Shown one piece after another: positions 1 to 10,870 of a stretch of 64,000 nt of DNA. This DNA comes from Polytrichum commune. Its lineage: Eukaryota; Streptophyta; Polytrichopsida; Polytrichales; Polytrichaceae. A program made the position numbers and the translations under genes. Where the stretch lies: NCBI GenBank assembly GCA_950295325.1, contig OX485808.1:2360501-2424500 (forward strand), read 5' to 3'. The notes beneath the pieces were generated by a model. The model had not been told where the DNA came from. It worked only from the letters and a program-made list of their open reading frames with translations, and made no database searches. Numbering within the stretch: position 1 is the first letter of the stretch; each line of letters starts with the position of its first letter.

Positions 1-690
1 TAGGGAATTTGACTTCTTTGACAACCCTCCACCTCTTAGGGTGTAGGAGTTTAACAACATTACCCGAGTTGCTGGGAAACTTGACGAGTTTAACATTCCT
101 TGATTTATTGTAGGCCGTTGACAAGATTGCCTAATATGGAATCCACACCGGGGGGTCCAGCCATGGCCCAGCCAGCCTGGCCAATGTGGTGAGTGCCTGA
201 GACATGGGGAACTTAACTTCTTTAAAAATTCTCCAGCTATCAGGGTGTTCAAGCTTGACAATATTACCTAGTGGGTTGGATACCTTAGCTTCCTTCATAA
301 CCTTCAAAGTATTTTTTATTTCCAAATTACTAACATTATCTCGAATTTAACGGCCAGAATCATTCTTGTTTTTCCTAGATGTGAACGGTTGGAAGAAATT
401 CTACAAGGCCTTGGCATTCTTATCTCTTTGAATCATTTGTCCCTTAAGGCTTGTAAGATATTGAAGGAGGCACCTAAGGAATTCAGTGGTTTGACACCCT
501 TGAGAAGGGCCAAAGTCCTCCAACGTACTTTGAAAGGGTGTGAGCAGTTGGAGTCTTTGACACATGGCCTTGGCAATTTAATCTCCTCAGTTGTAGTTGG
601 AATCCAGCATCCTTTGGAGCCAGAATCTTTTCCCTCGAATGATTGGTATCAATCTTCACCAGCTATGTGCATGCCTATTCAATGATCGAG
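1..690 (+). pseudogene. Broken leucine-rich-repeat (plant disease-resistance-type) gene fragment
   Basis: Frame 3 from base 3 reads LRR units of the plant NLR type: GNLTSLTTLHLLGC, then TLPELLGNLTSLTFLDLL, then a stop near 108. A second block around 198-345 reads GNLTSLKILQLSGC and again ends in a stop. A third open stretch, 389-685, continues in the same style (GLGILISLNHLSLKAC, CEQLESLTHGLGNLI). The blocks lie in different frames separated by stops and by a non-LRR patch at about 110-195, so no continuous protein is possible. No NB-ARC or TIR domain lies inside the window; it may lie upstream. The GNLTSL spacing resembles the large LRR families of non-seed plants. That these are LRR repeats is seen directly; the resistance-gene origin is inferred from the family. 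Confidence 0.7.
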
Positions 691-3388
691 GAGAACCGGC
701 AGTTAGTTACAAATGAACCGGTTGAGTTTGAGGAATAACCGGTTGAAGTCCAAGACTTCAAGAGAATTACCGATCACTTTAGAGGAATTTATGGAATATA
801 CCTCAAATACTCATCTTTGTTTATGCTCTTTGCCTTGATGCAATGCATGATGTCACTTGCGAAAATAGCAAGTTGTCATGCTCCACATTGTTCATGGAAC
901 AATATTCCAACCTCACAGTTTCCCAGCTATCTAAATTTTTCACCTTTCATCTGTGCTGGAATGGTTTAGCAGGAAGTTTAAACTTGGGGTTGGGGGCTTT
1001 TTTCATGGTCCTGTGCATGTGAAGGAGCTCCCAAATGATTTTGTCGATATGGTATTAAAGTTGTCCGCAAAGTAACTAACCCAGGATTAAAACTAGGTGT
1101 TTAAGGTGAACAATACCCACTGTTCTATTCCTGCGATGTACTCTGTGCATGCCAAAAAAGAGACTCAATATCAACCCCATTCAGCAACATAAGGTTTAGA
1201 TTCAGCTGCGAGGCGTCCCAGGGTGGCATCTCCAACAAATAATTACAGGGGCTCGTCCAAAAATTTCACAAAGGCATAGACTGTGTACACATAATCATAC
1301 ATGTAATTTAGATTATGTTTCAAAGAATCTACAACTTTCAACTATTGGAAGAGGGGTTGAAGAGTTTCGGAAGAGAAGTGGGAGAGAAGCCACTAAGAGA
1401 AGTCGGGAAGAGAGTTAGGGTTAGGGCTTCCAAGCTAGAATAATGTATACTCTCTTCGAAATTTTGTAGATTACATAAATTCTAATTAGGTATGATGGAG
1501 ACCAGACTGTGGACTAACCCCCTTGTCCAAGAGAAGGCCCACATTATTTTGAAATTATTCATGTATTATAATACATGGACATGTTCAAATCAAAAAAAAT
1601 ATTACATGTTATGGACAGTCTCAATGTGCACTACATCACTCCATTCTAAGTTCTGTAAAGTTGTTCTCTGGTATGAATGTACAAGGATAATATGGATGGA
1701 TTATATGTTACAAATTATTTTGCAGTAGTTGCCACCCCAAGCGAGGCGTAGAGGGAGTCTGCTCAGCTGAGAACCCGGGTTGCGACTAAGTGTAGCTCGT
1801 ACTTCAAAAGGTAGAAATTTGGGAACCCAAACCTAAAATGCTTGAGGCCATCCCAGATGTACTATATTATTTATACAATGCATTCTTTGCAACCATTAAA
1901 CCACTTTGAATGCTCCCGATTGATCCAACGTTTTCGTATTTTCACAAGGTGTCCTCAACAAGCCCAATGTATCCAGGATAATGAGGGTACAAGGTACTCA
2001 AACGAGAACGTTCCACCACATGTTAGGCCATACCATTTCACTGGCTAGTACATGAGTAATGCAAGAAGATATGAACAAAACATCATCATTTAGGGCCGAT
2101 CGAGACCAATCCAATAAAAAACATCATAACTAGTGACATTGTCATGTGTCATGTAGAGAAGGAAGTCGAGGAGCCATTGTCATGGACACAACTTCACTAG
2201 ACAACCGGACAACTTATAAATCTCACATGTAGACCAAGCGTGAGAGGCACTCACTGGCACAACCAATCCACGAAGCTCATCGAACTCAGGTAAGGTAAAA
2301 TTCGTAAAAATCTTGAAATTTTGAGGTATGGCTTTCATGTGCGAAAGAATGTCATGCACACCGCAGTTGTGATCAACTACACCTTGACAGCTTCTTCTGT
2401 TTCATTTGGATTGAAAAATCCCAAGTGTCGGCACAAACAACCATCATCGTATAAAAAATTATGAGCTCATCCTCAACCTCATCCAAAGTTTCAACATCGA
2501 AGCTATTATCATAATCAAGCCACATATCTATATCCATTTTGGTAACCTAAAACCTAAACCTTAACAAAGGAGGCCATATTTGTGTTTTAATTGGTAGTTT
2601 GTGGGAACGAAGAGCTTTGTGGCGGGTTGACGTGGCAACTTCCTTCGAGCCTAAGTGGCTTGGGTTTGAGAGCCTAATTGGCTCAAAGACTAATAAGAGT
2701 AGTTGCCGGCAAGCTCGGGCCCTTGACAAGCCTCGGTGGTAGCCATGTCATGGGCCTATTCAGGGCCAAACTCCTATTGCCACACTTTGCGTCTACACTT
2801 CGAAACCAGGGATGGCACCTTAAGTTTAACCAGCATTGGGATTTTTTCACAGGCCAAGTCCTTCTCACATGACTTTTATTCTCGTGGGCACATTCTCCAC
2901 TCTAATTCATGGGCCACTTCACACACGAGCCAAGAGCCTTGACCATGAAATTGTGAGGGCCCGAAAGAAAGTGTCCAAAGGCCGTCCCAAGATACCTCCA
3001 ACATCATGTAGTGTGGTCACGGATCCTCAAGTGTCATGTGAAGTCATATGTGACCGGGCCCTCAATCAAATGCTATTTCAATGAATTTTTATTCATGCGG
3101 GTCCTCACACATGATAAAATAGAATAAATCAACATATGTGAGACTTCGGAGTGCCGTGGTCTCGCGGTTTTGTGTTAGGCCTACCTCCAAGGAATGGTTT
3201 TTGAAAGTAGTCCAAGTGACCATGAAACATGATCCATTTGATGTCATGTAGGAATCCATGTAGACTTTGCGTCCATCTTGCTTTCACATACTCCGTTGGT
3301 CCCTCAAGCGTAGTGTGAAGCAAACTTGGACAGGCTCCACCTTTTCCACCAATGAGAGTGCTTGAAGTATAATGGTCACGGGCTCTCA
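691..3388. other. Intergenic, no recognisable gene
   Basis: Only short open frames with stops throughout. A 54-codon acidic open frame on the minus strand (2373-2537, starting MDIDMWLDYDNSFDVETLDE) looks like a genuine coding remnant because of its Asp/Glu-rich start, possibly the start of a transposon protein, but I cannot assign it. The stretch 2600-3390 has several GGGCC-containing segments like those at the ends of the neighbouring TIR element and is probably older transposon debris. Confidence 0.4.
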
Positions 3389-5322
3389 GGGCCGCTTTAC
3401 ACTACGGTGGAGAAGTCCTCCGGTCAAGTGTTTTAGGGGAATTTTGAAATTTGATTGGCCGAGAGTGACACTCTTGTCTAGTGGTGGTTTACACTACGAT
3501 CAAGAGTCCTTTGGTGGAGAACTTTGTACATGGATGAAAAAATGACATGGTTGGCAACTTTGCGACACTTTTTCCAAGGGGAATTCTCCAGAGGTCAAGT
3601 TTCTTGGGCAACCTCGAAGCCTCGGACAAGAAACTTGGCCTCTGGAGAACTCCAACTTCAATAAAATATTTCTTCCTTAGAGAAATCTCTCGAGGGGTGC
3701 ACCCCATTGTCAAGTTGAACACCACGTGCGATAAAAAAAATCTACTTCTTACATATAACAATTTTTTACTCAATTGTTTTTCATGAGTAGATATACATGG
3801 TATTTATTACATAGTAAAAAATTGTAACCAAATTTGATGATGTTTTTTAAATAAAAATAAAAAATACCGTTTCTAACTAGAATGATGCAAAATTGAATTG
3901 AAACAATTACTACAAAAAATTAAGATGCCTACAAATTTCAAAATATATATATATAAAGAATATTATCAATGGTGTTGCATATGTAGAAAAAATATCATAA
4001 ATTTTAAAATTATATATGGCATATAATATAAGGGAGCAAACTTTTATCGCACGTGGTTATGAAACATAGGGCAGTGTGATGGCCCGAGAGAAATCTTTGC
4101 ATTATTTCTCTTCCTCTTTTGTATGACATCTTTGGGAAATAAAATAAAATAAAAATTATATTATCGAGTTGTCGTCTTCTCATTAATATGAAAAATGACT
4201 AAAAGTTGTCATATTATTGAGGGAATATGAAAACATAAGTAATATGAGCTTTAAAATATATACAATGAGTTTAAGCAATATAGATGGTATGAAATAATAA
4301 CTTATAACTCCACACAATTACAAATATTCTCAAGAACTCTTAAAACAAGAGTCCAAAGATCTTTGGTGTTGCCTACCCAAGTTAGCAACTGTCATCTTAT
4401 CTAAATTCCCATCTAACTTTTGGAAACTAATAATCTCATTAACACCAAAATATAAAGAGCTCTCTAATAAGAAACTAGACAACAATGATGCATGACATTT
4501 AACATCAATATATTGGTGATACTATATGACCCATGTACAAGGCAACATACTAAGCAGGAGGCCACTCTCACCCTAACCATGTCCATTCTACACTAGTAAC
4601 CCTAATTACCATTAAGTTCCCAACAACAAGTGAAGTTCCCAAGTGGTTCCCAAGTGAAAATGGATGTATTTTAGATGTACATTGTATAGATGAAGGGATT
4701 TCTAGCATTAACTACCTCTTTAATATGACAAAATGGAGATTCTATATGTTGCATTATTGAGTGTTGTAGTCGTATAAAAGAGGGAGTTTTGAACTAAAAA
4801 GTGTGGTCTCGTAAAAATGTGTCGTAATATTGAGGGTGTTGTATAAACGAGTGTCGTATTAACGAGGTTGGACTATACCAACATGTAATTTCTTTAAAAA
4901 TCAATAAGAAGATAATGTTACCTACTTATACACCTTAATGTGGATGTATTATAGAGGTGGAACATTTTCAAATAAAATATTGTCATGAAAGAAGTTCTAA
5001 AACATTGCCATATACATTATATTTTTTTATCAATACATTTTTAAAGAATATGAATACAATGGTCATTTAGGGGGTAAGGTTTCTACTATGGCCGACTTTG
5101 ATCATTATGAGAAGTAGTCCGATGGACTTCTCCTCTTGGTGAAGTTGTGCAATACACTTCTCCTGTAAGTGGTTACAGTACGCCCGGTCAAGACTTCTTA
5201 AGACATTATTTTATTGTCTTTTCATCTTCTCCAGCATACCATCCCTCGCCTCAACCAACCATGTCTTGGGCGAAAATTCTTGACCGACCGGTGCACTTCT
5301 CCACTGTAGTGTAAAGCGGCCC
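3389..5322. mobile_element. TIR DNA transposon, non-autonomous, about 1.9 kb (Harbinger-like ends)
   Basis: The left end GGGCCGCTTTACACTACGGT and the reverse complement of the right end (GGGCCGCTTTACACTACAGT) match over about 30 bp, including GGAGAAGT. A 3-bp direct repeat TCA flanks both ends (3386-3388 and 5323-5325). Three-base duplications and GG-starting termini fit PIF/Harbinger-type elements, whose usual target is TWA. The interior is AT-rich with no transposase frame, and has its own inverted repeats, for example TCTCCAGAGGTCAAGTTTCT at 3583-3605 against 3625-3650. The same terminal motif recurs near 8081, 14793, 42680, 44180, 63491 and 63817. Confidence 0.65.
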
Positions 5323-5430
5323 TCAGTCTCGTGTGTGAAGTGGCTCTAATAAGGCATTGGAAATGCAATCCATTCTATCCAATATCAACAATCCACACTA
5401 ATTGGAATGGAAATGTCCATTTGTGAACAC

Positions 5431-5634
5431 CACGTGTATGGAGGTGGGCCCCACAGAGACAGAGAGACCACGTGGCACATGGCAGATCCTAGACAATCCC
5501 ATCACCACGGCCCGACTCGGGCGAGGGGATAAGGCCCGGTCCCCAATACCGAGCCCACTCCGACGTGCACCCTAACCACGCCACGTGTCAGACACGTCCA
5601 CAGAACCACCCCAGAGGCGCGGGGAGCGGATAAG
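5431..5634 (+). promoter_or_regulatory. G-box and I-box cluster upstream of LQY1
   Basis: Three CACGTG G-box cores lie at 5431-5436, 5469-5474 and 5582-5587, and two GATAAG I-box cores at 5528-5533 and 5629-5634, all within 250 bp of the LQY1 start codon. In plants this combination is typical of light-regulated nuclear genes for photosynthesis, which suits a photosystem II maintenance protein. The motifs are read directly; light regulation is inferred. No convincing TATA box was seen in this GC-rich stretch. Confidence 0.55.
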
Positions 5635-5679
5635 CCCCCCTTCACCGCGAGGAAGGAAACCCCGTCCCCGTGGCTTGCC

Positions 5680-6264
5680 ATGGCGATGGCCAGCGTCGCC
5701 ATCGCCAGAGCTGGAGAGCCTCTAGCTATGGCGTCCTCCCTCGCCTCCCCCTGCCCCTGCTGCCGCTCCTGCGCACCCGCAACCGCACCTCAGCCCACGC
5801 GAACCCGCAGGCCGCATAATTTGAGCTCGCCGTGGCTCCAATCCGCAGAGAAGCCGATCCAAAATGCACTGAAGACGAGCTCGAGAAGGGCAAGGGTCTC
5901 AAGGCGAGGAGGCGTGGCAGTGCGCGCATTGGAGCTCGACCAAGACACGTTGGTGGCAATCAGCGTGGCCGTGGCAGGGCTGGCGGTTGGGATCGGAGTG
6001 CCAATCTTCTACGAAACGCAAGTGAAAGGAGCGGAGGTGCGCGAAAATGACCAGCCGTGCTTCCCTTGCAAGGGCACCGGGTCGCAGACATGTAGGTTTT
6101 GCGTTGGAGCTGGTAACATTACGGTGGAGCTCGGTGGCGGAGAGAAGGAGGTCTCTCGATGCATCAATTGCGAAGGCTCAGGTGCTTTGACGTGTACCAC
6201 TTGCCAGGGTAGCGGTGTCCAGCCCCGATACCTCGATCGCAGAGAGTACAAGGATGACGATTAG
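5680..6264 (+). CDS. LQY1: LQY1-like thylakoid zinc-finger protein (PSII repair), 194 aa, single exon
   Basis: The mature part closely matches plant LOW QUANTUM YIELD OF PSII 1, a thylakoid membrane protein with disulfide-isomerase-type activity needed for photosystem II repair and reassembly. Residues 1 to about 80 are Ala/Ser/Arg-rich and look like a chloroplast transit peptide. One membrane span covers about 90-110 (LVAISVAVAGLAVGIGVPIF). Four DnaJ-type CxxC motifs follow, with cysteines at 127/130, 138/141, 161/164 and 172/175, and the conserved tail is YLDRREYKDDD. The ATG at 5680 sits in CCATGGCG. A second in-frame Met at residue 3 and another at 17 would hardly change the product. The frame is uninterrupted, so the coding region is one exon. 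The sequence behind the stop is a degenerate tandem array. I am sure of the family. Residues 1-80 cannot be checked by similarity. Confidence 0.93.
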   Translation: MAMASVAIARAGEPLAMASSLASPCPCCRSCAPATAPQPTRTRRPHNLSSPWLQSAEKPIQNALKTSSRRARVSRRGGVAVRALELDQDTLVAISVAVAGLAVGIGVPIFYETQVKGAEVRENDQPCFPCKGTGSQTCRFCVGAGNITVELGGGEKEVSRCINCEGSGALTCTTCQGSGVQPRYLDRREYKDDD

Positions 6265-6419
6265 AGGTCAGCAATTGCAATTGGCTTGCTTCTGTAGCTT
6301 GGTAGAAGCTCCGGAGATGCTGTTGTTGTAGTAGTAATAGTAGTAGGAGTGCTGGTCTTGCGGTTTTTGTATTAAGGTCACCAGGTGAGGGTGAGGAGAG
6401 AAGCCCGAGAAGGAAGTGC

Positions 6420-8075
6420 CCTTTCGGGTTTGCGGTTTTCTTTTTCCTTCCGCTGTCTGGAGCTCCAATTTTGAGCTCCAAGGTGAAGCTCCATGCAGCC
6501 ACGTCCATCAAAGGATAAGTGCAATGCAATAAAACCTCCGGTTGCAGACTGTGTACATTTGCTTCTTGCTTAATCTCTAGCAGATTTGTGTATGTACTAT
6601 GTACACTGTTTCTTGATACCCTACCTTCTGTTCCTATATGTCGACCCCTACCTTCAAATGGAATTCCAAGGAAAATTTTGAGAAATCACATGGCCTGGAC
6701 GAATGCGGTGCTCTTTCTGCATTATCGGCATTGACAATACGAGTTTGAAGTTAATTTAGGAGAGGGTAAGGAAGTGCTTCCGAGTTTGCGGTTTTATTTT
6801 TTCCTTCTACTGTCTGGATCTCCAATTTTGAGCTCCAAGGTGAAGCTCCATGCAGCCATGTCCATCCAAGGATACTTGCAATGCAATAAAGTTTCCTAAT
6901 TCAGATTTGTGTACATTTGCCTCTGCTTAAAGTCTAGCAGATTTGTGGAAGTACATTTGCCTCTGGATAAGTGATCCTAGTTTCTTCTGCTTTTGCTCGA
7001 CCCTTACCTGCAATGGTAATCCAGGGCAAATTTGGAGAATTTACATGCCCTGGGCATATGTCTCGGCCTTCCGCTATCTGGAGTTCCAAGTTGCAGCTCC
7101 ATCCTGTGACGGCCATCCAAGGATAAAATCAATGCAAGATAACCTCCGTTTGCAGATTTGTGTACATTTGTCTCTGCTTAAATTCTAGGAGATTTGCCTC
7201 TGCTCGAACCCTAGCTTCTGTTTCCTTTGCTCGACTTTTATCTTCAATGGCAATCCAGGGCAAACGTGGAGAATTTGCATGTCTTGGGCATAAGTCTTGC
7301 TTCTTTTGAGTTATCAGCATCAACGTACCAAGTTGATCTAGAAGTGGAATGTGCATTGAGGATTTCTTTGACACAACTGAAGTACAATGGTGTGAGCTCT
7401 CCAGTTGCAGATTTACGTACATTTGTCTCTGGTTTAACTCTAGAAGTTTTGTGCAAGTACATTTGCCTCTGGATAAGTAACCCTAGCTTATGATCCTTTC
7501 GCCAAACCCCTACCTTCAATGGCAATCCAGGGCAAACTTGGAGAATTCATATGGCCTGGACATATGTTGTGGTCGTTCTGTATTATCAGCATCGACATAA
7601 CGAAGGTTGAAGTTGATGTAGAAGTGCTTCCGCGTTTTGCGGTTTTCTTTTTCTTTCCGCTGTCTTTAGATCCAATTTCGAGCTCCAAGCTGAACCTCCA
7701 TAGAAGTCAAATATGCATTGAGGATTTCTTCAACAGGACTAAATTGTAGTGGTGTGGAAATTCAGTCGTGTTGAAAAATTCTGACAATGTAGGTCAATTT
7801 TGGAAGCCGTGCTTTAAGTGCTGAATGGGTGACTCATTTGAGTTTTGAGTGATGCTACATACAGAGTGTAAGTTACTGCCATTCACCCTCAGCAAGCAAA
7901 AACGAGTCCTGTGATTGTATTTTGCTTTCTTACATTCAAATCATGAATATTGCTATTGTTTGTACGAATTTGAGGCATCAGTAGCCAATCCAAATGGTGA
8001 CCTGGAGAGTGCACATGTTCTGGGCATAAATCTTGGTCACTCTGGATGACCTTTCTGAATTGTCAACATAAACAT
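6420..8075 (+). repeat. Degenerate tandem array behind LQY1 (4-5 units of about 230-480 bp)
   Basis: Two markers recur in order. Marker 1, CTGTCTGGAGCTCCAATTTT and variants, is at about 6457, 6812, 7075 and 7660. Marker 2, AATGGCAATCCAGGGCAAA and variants followed by a TGGAGAATT-like stretch, is at about 6656, 7013, 7247 and 7518, with a weak fifth copy near 7995. Between them lie repeats of TTTGTGTACATTTGCCTCTG. The first unit starts inside what should be the LQY1 3'-UTR, so the array looks like repeated duplication of the gene's 3' flank. Copies have diverged a good deal, so it is old. No coding content was seen. Confidence 0.75.
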
Positions 8076-9060
8076 TGAGGGCCGGTTTACATCATGGACC
8101 ATGAAGTCGGACCACGGAAGATGGCCTTTTTTCATGGTCTGATTTGATGGTCCAACTTCCATGGTCCAATTCCTTAAAAAAACAATTTACAAAGCCTTTG
8201 GGCCCTTAATCAAGTGTAAACCGAATGTGGACCAAGAAGAATGACCATGCACCAAAAAGTGAATGTGCTGATTTTATTTTTTTAATACATGCCCAAAAAG
8301 GGATTTGGGCGAACCAACCCATACACTCGTTCCTTGTTGGATGCCTAAACTCTTGCCTCCAAGGAACTAGTGTACATGTTAGTTTGCCCCAACCTCCAAA
8401 AAGGGCAGTTTTGAAAAAAAATCAGGTTTGACCATTCTTTTGTCTTCTCTTGATTTCACTTGCCTTCTCTTGTTAGATGTGTTTAAAGATGTGGCTTGCA
8501 AATCTTCTCACAACAATTTTTACAAACAAAATGAGCGATTTAATTTGTACATGTTCAATGTGATTTACATGCGACATGTGACATGTACCTTGTGTTGTAA
8601 ATTGAGCATTATTTGCAACCCGCTTCTTGTCACGTGGTTGAGTCATAGTCCGCCAAGAGCCTAAGGCTAGTGTTAATGCAGCCTACAAAATTTGTGACTT
8701 AGCCTATAAAATTTTGAAAGTGTAGGACAAAGAGCCTATGGACAATTTAAAAACATAGGATATCAACCTATGTGATAAAAAACATGTAGGAAATTTTGCC
8801 TACAAAGTTTTTAAAAGAGAGGATTTTAGCCATTCATCCTTCTTCAAATTGGGAAATTAGTAATGCCTGGGCACACCAGTGTGTATTGTGGCATTGCTTA
8901 AGGCCATTGGTAGGTAGCTCAGGATTAGTTAACTGGCGCATTATTGTGGCCGGAAGTGTGAGAGTGGGGGTTGGTGTTCATTGGATGATGGTGTGTGGCA
9001 ATGAGTACAAGGTAAAAGAGTGTTTTTAAATACTTGTGACCTCTCATGCCTTGAATAAAG
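8076..9060. other. Intergenic with short TIR-element debris
   Basis: GGGCCGGTTTACATCATGGA near 8081 resembles the left end of the GGGCCGCTTTA family, and GTGTAAACCGAA near 8214 could be a decayed partner, giving a remnant of about 140 bp. Around 8670-8830 there are repeated pieces of CCTACAAAATTT type that recur near 9480-9660, on either side of the hAT fragment, so they may belong to the same dead element. No gene was recognised. Confidence 0.35.
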
Positions 9061-9345
9061 TTGTGTGTTTGCCAATGTGTTAGTACTGCTACTTGTGAGA
9101 GAGTTTTCTCTATGCAGAATAACATCAAGCAGAAGAAAATGAATCGAATGACAACAACACACTTGGATAGTGTGATGCGGGTGGCGATTGAAGGACCAAC
9201 GAAAAATTTTGAGTTTATTTTGGAGGAAGCTATATCTTTGTGGAAGGATTCAAGAAAGTTTCGATTCTTGTTTACTAATCCTGAGAAATATCTTGCAGGA
9301 AGAGTAAAGGTTGAATCAGAAGATGGTGAGGACTTTCACCCTTAA
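9061..9345 (+). pseudogene. hAT transposase C-terminal (dimerisation) remnant
   Basis: The frame reads VSTATCERVFSMQNNIKQKK, then NRMTTTHLDSVMRVAIEGPT, then a hydrophobic and Trp-containing stretch and a stop at 9343-9345. A cysteine-glutamate-arginine-x-phenylalanine-serine motif, then a basic segment, then LDxxMRxxxEGP is the hallmark of the hAT family C-terminal dimerisation domain, in the version found in zinc-finger-862-like proteins. Nothing of the catalytic core precedes it and no start codon is available, so this is a 3' fragment of a dead autonomous element. It is not a host gene by any sign here. Confidence 0.7.
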
Positions 9346-10870
9346 ACTCATTTGAATTTTAGCAACTTTTCATTTATAATCAACTCTTTAAAAAAGAGTT
9401 GGTTAATCCTTGGCCTTCAAACGTGGTGAAGGGCTTAGCCAAGTTCAATTCCTGCCAAGGATACCACTCAATACTCAAATTTTGAATTTAAAGCCTACAA
9501 CATTAAAAGATATGAAGGATTTTAACCTACTGAAAATTAGTTTTGAAGGCAATTGGCGGGTAACTTAAAAAGTAAAAGGTTTTCAACTTACAAAAATTTG
9601 ATATTGTAGGATGCAACCTATGCCATGAGGGAAATAGCCTATGCCCTTTTAAAGAGGTAGGCAATTAACCTCAATAACTTAAAAAACTTTTCGGACACTG
9701 GGTTGAGTATGTTCTAATCAGGGTCTGGGGATATTTTTATACACAATCTATCAAAGATATGACACTCATTGTGGGTGATCAAATTAGGTTGTGATGCCCT
9801 CCTTGCTATCAGAAGTCCTTGTTTATGTTCCCTTGGTTGTCAGTCCTTTAAATAGCATCTTTGATAGAAGGAATTGCCTTTTAAGTCATTTTAAAAATTG
9901 CCTTTCGAATCATTTTGGCTGAAGAGTTTGGTAGCCCTTGACCCTGCTCTTCATATTGCACTCCTTCGTTCATACCATTCTTCTTAGCACTAACATCCAA
10001 TCAACGTCCTCTCAAATATTCTCTCCTTCTCACGGCTTTCATTGAACTTCACTATACTTTTAATGCCATTGTTGGAGGTTTCTTGAATAGATGGTTTATT
10101 GTTGGCATACGTGCATGTAAAGCACATAGTATAGATTTTATCTTTATCTTTTGCACAAAGTATGGGTTTTGGGCTCATTTGGATGTTGAGAACACTAATA
10201 AGCACATGAGGTGGCCGGTGGTTGCAAATAAATGGATATGGCCCCTCAAGTAGGATTCAAAGATGGGTAATATTCATTCATTGCCTTGCAAAGCCTTAGT
10301 ACTTGCAGTCCCAACCCATATGCAGACAAGCAGTTTATATCTCTCTCTATCCTCTGCCACAACGACCACATATATGAAGAACATGTTTAATTCAACCCTA
10401 GTATCAAACTTAAGAACATGTACGTGTATAGAACATGCCCGAAAATGGTGGTGGAAACTTTAATGCTTGAGAACTTTAGAGTTCATCACAAAGGGCGAAG
10501 CCATCACCGACTTTAGGTCATTAATGAGATTATGATTATATTGATACAAAAGGTAGTACCACGGGCACACCTGCTCACATGGAAAGTACCTGAAAACCTT
10601 GTCAATATCAGATTCTCATGGGCTCCATGTTTCAAGCCTCTCGAGTCTGAACCAAAAATAAGTAAATAAATGGCAATCTAAGTGTGTGGAATGTCAATAT
10701 TCTGCTGGGTGATTCATTGCTGAGAATGATGTGAATCATCATGTAAGTGGATCTAAATTAACAATGTAGCATGGCCGTAGATTAGTTCAACCCATACTTG
10801 TTATCTAAGTTGAACTCGTCCGTTACTGGATTCTCTGTGTGAGACAAATAGGGAGATATCATTAAAAAGT
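9346..10870. other. Intergenic; no gene seen
   Basis: AT-rich sequence with frequent stops in all frames. It contains TTTTAAA-type pieces related to those left of the hAT fragment (up to about 9680). The last 400 bases are the downstream flank of the minus-strand Mpv17-like gene and should hold its 3'-UTR, but I could not pick out a clear polyadenylation signal. Confidence 0.3.
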
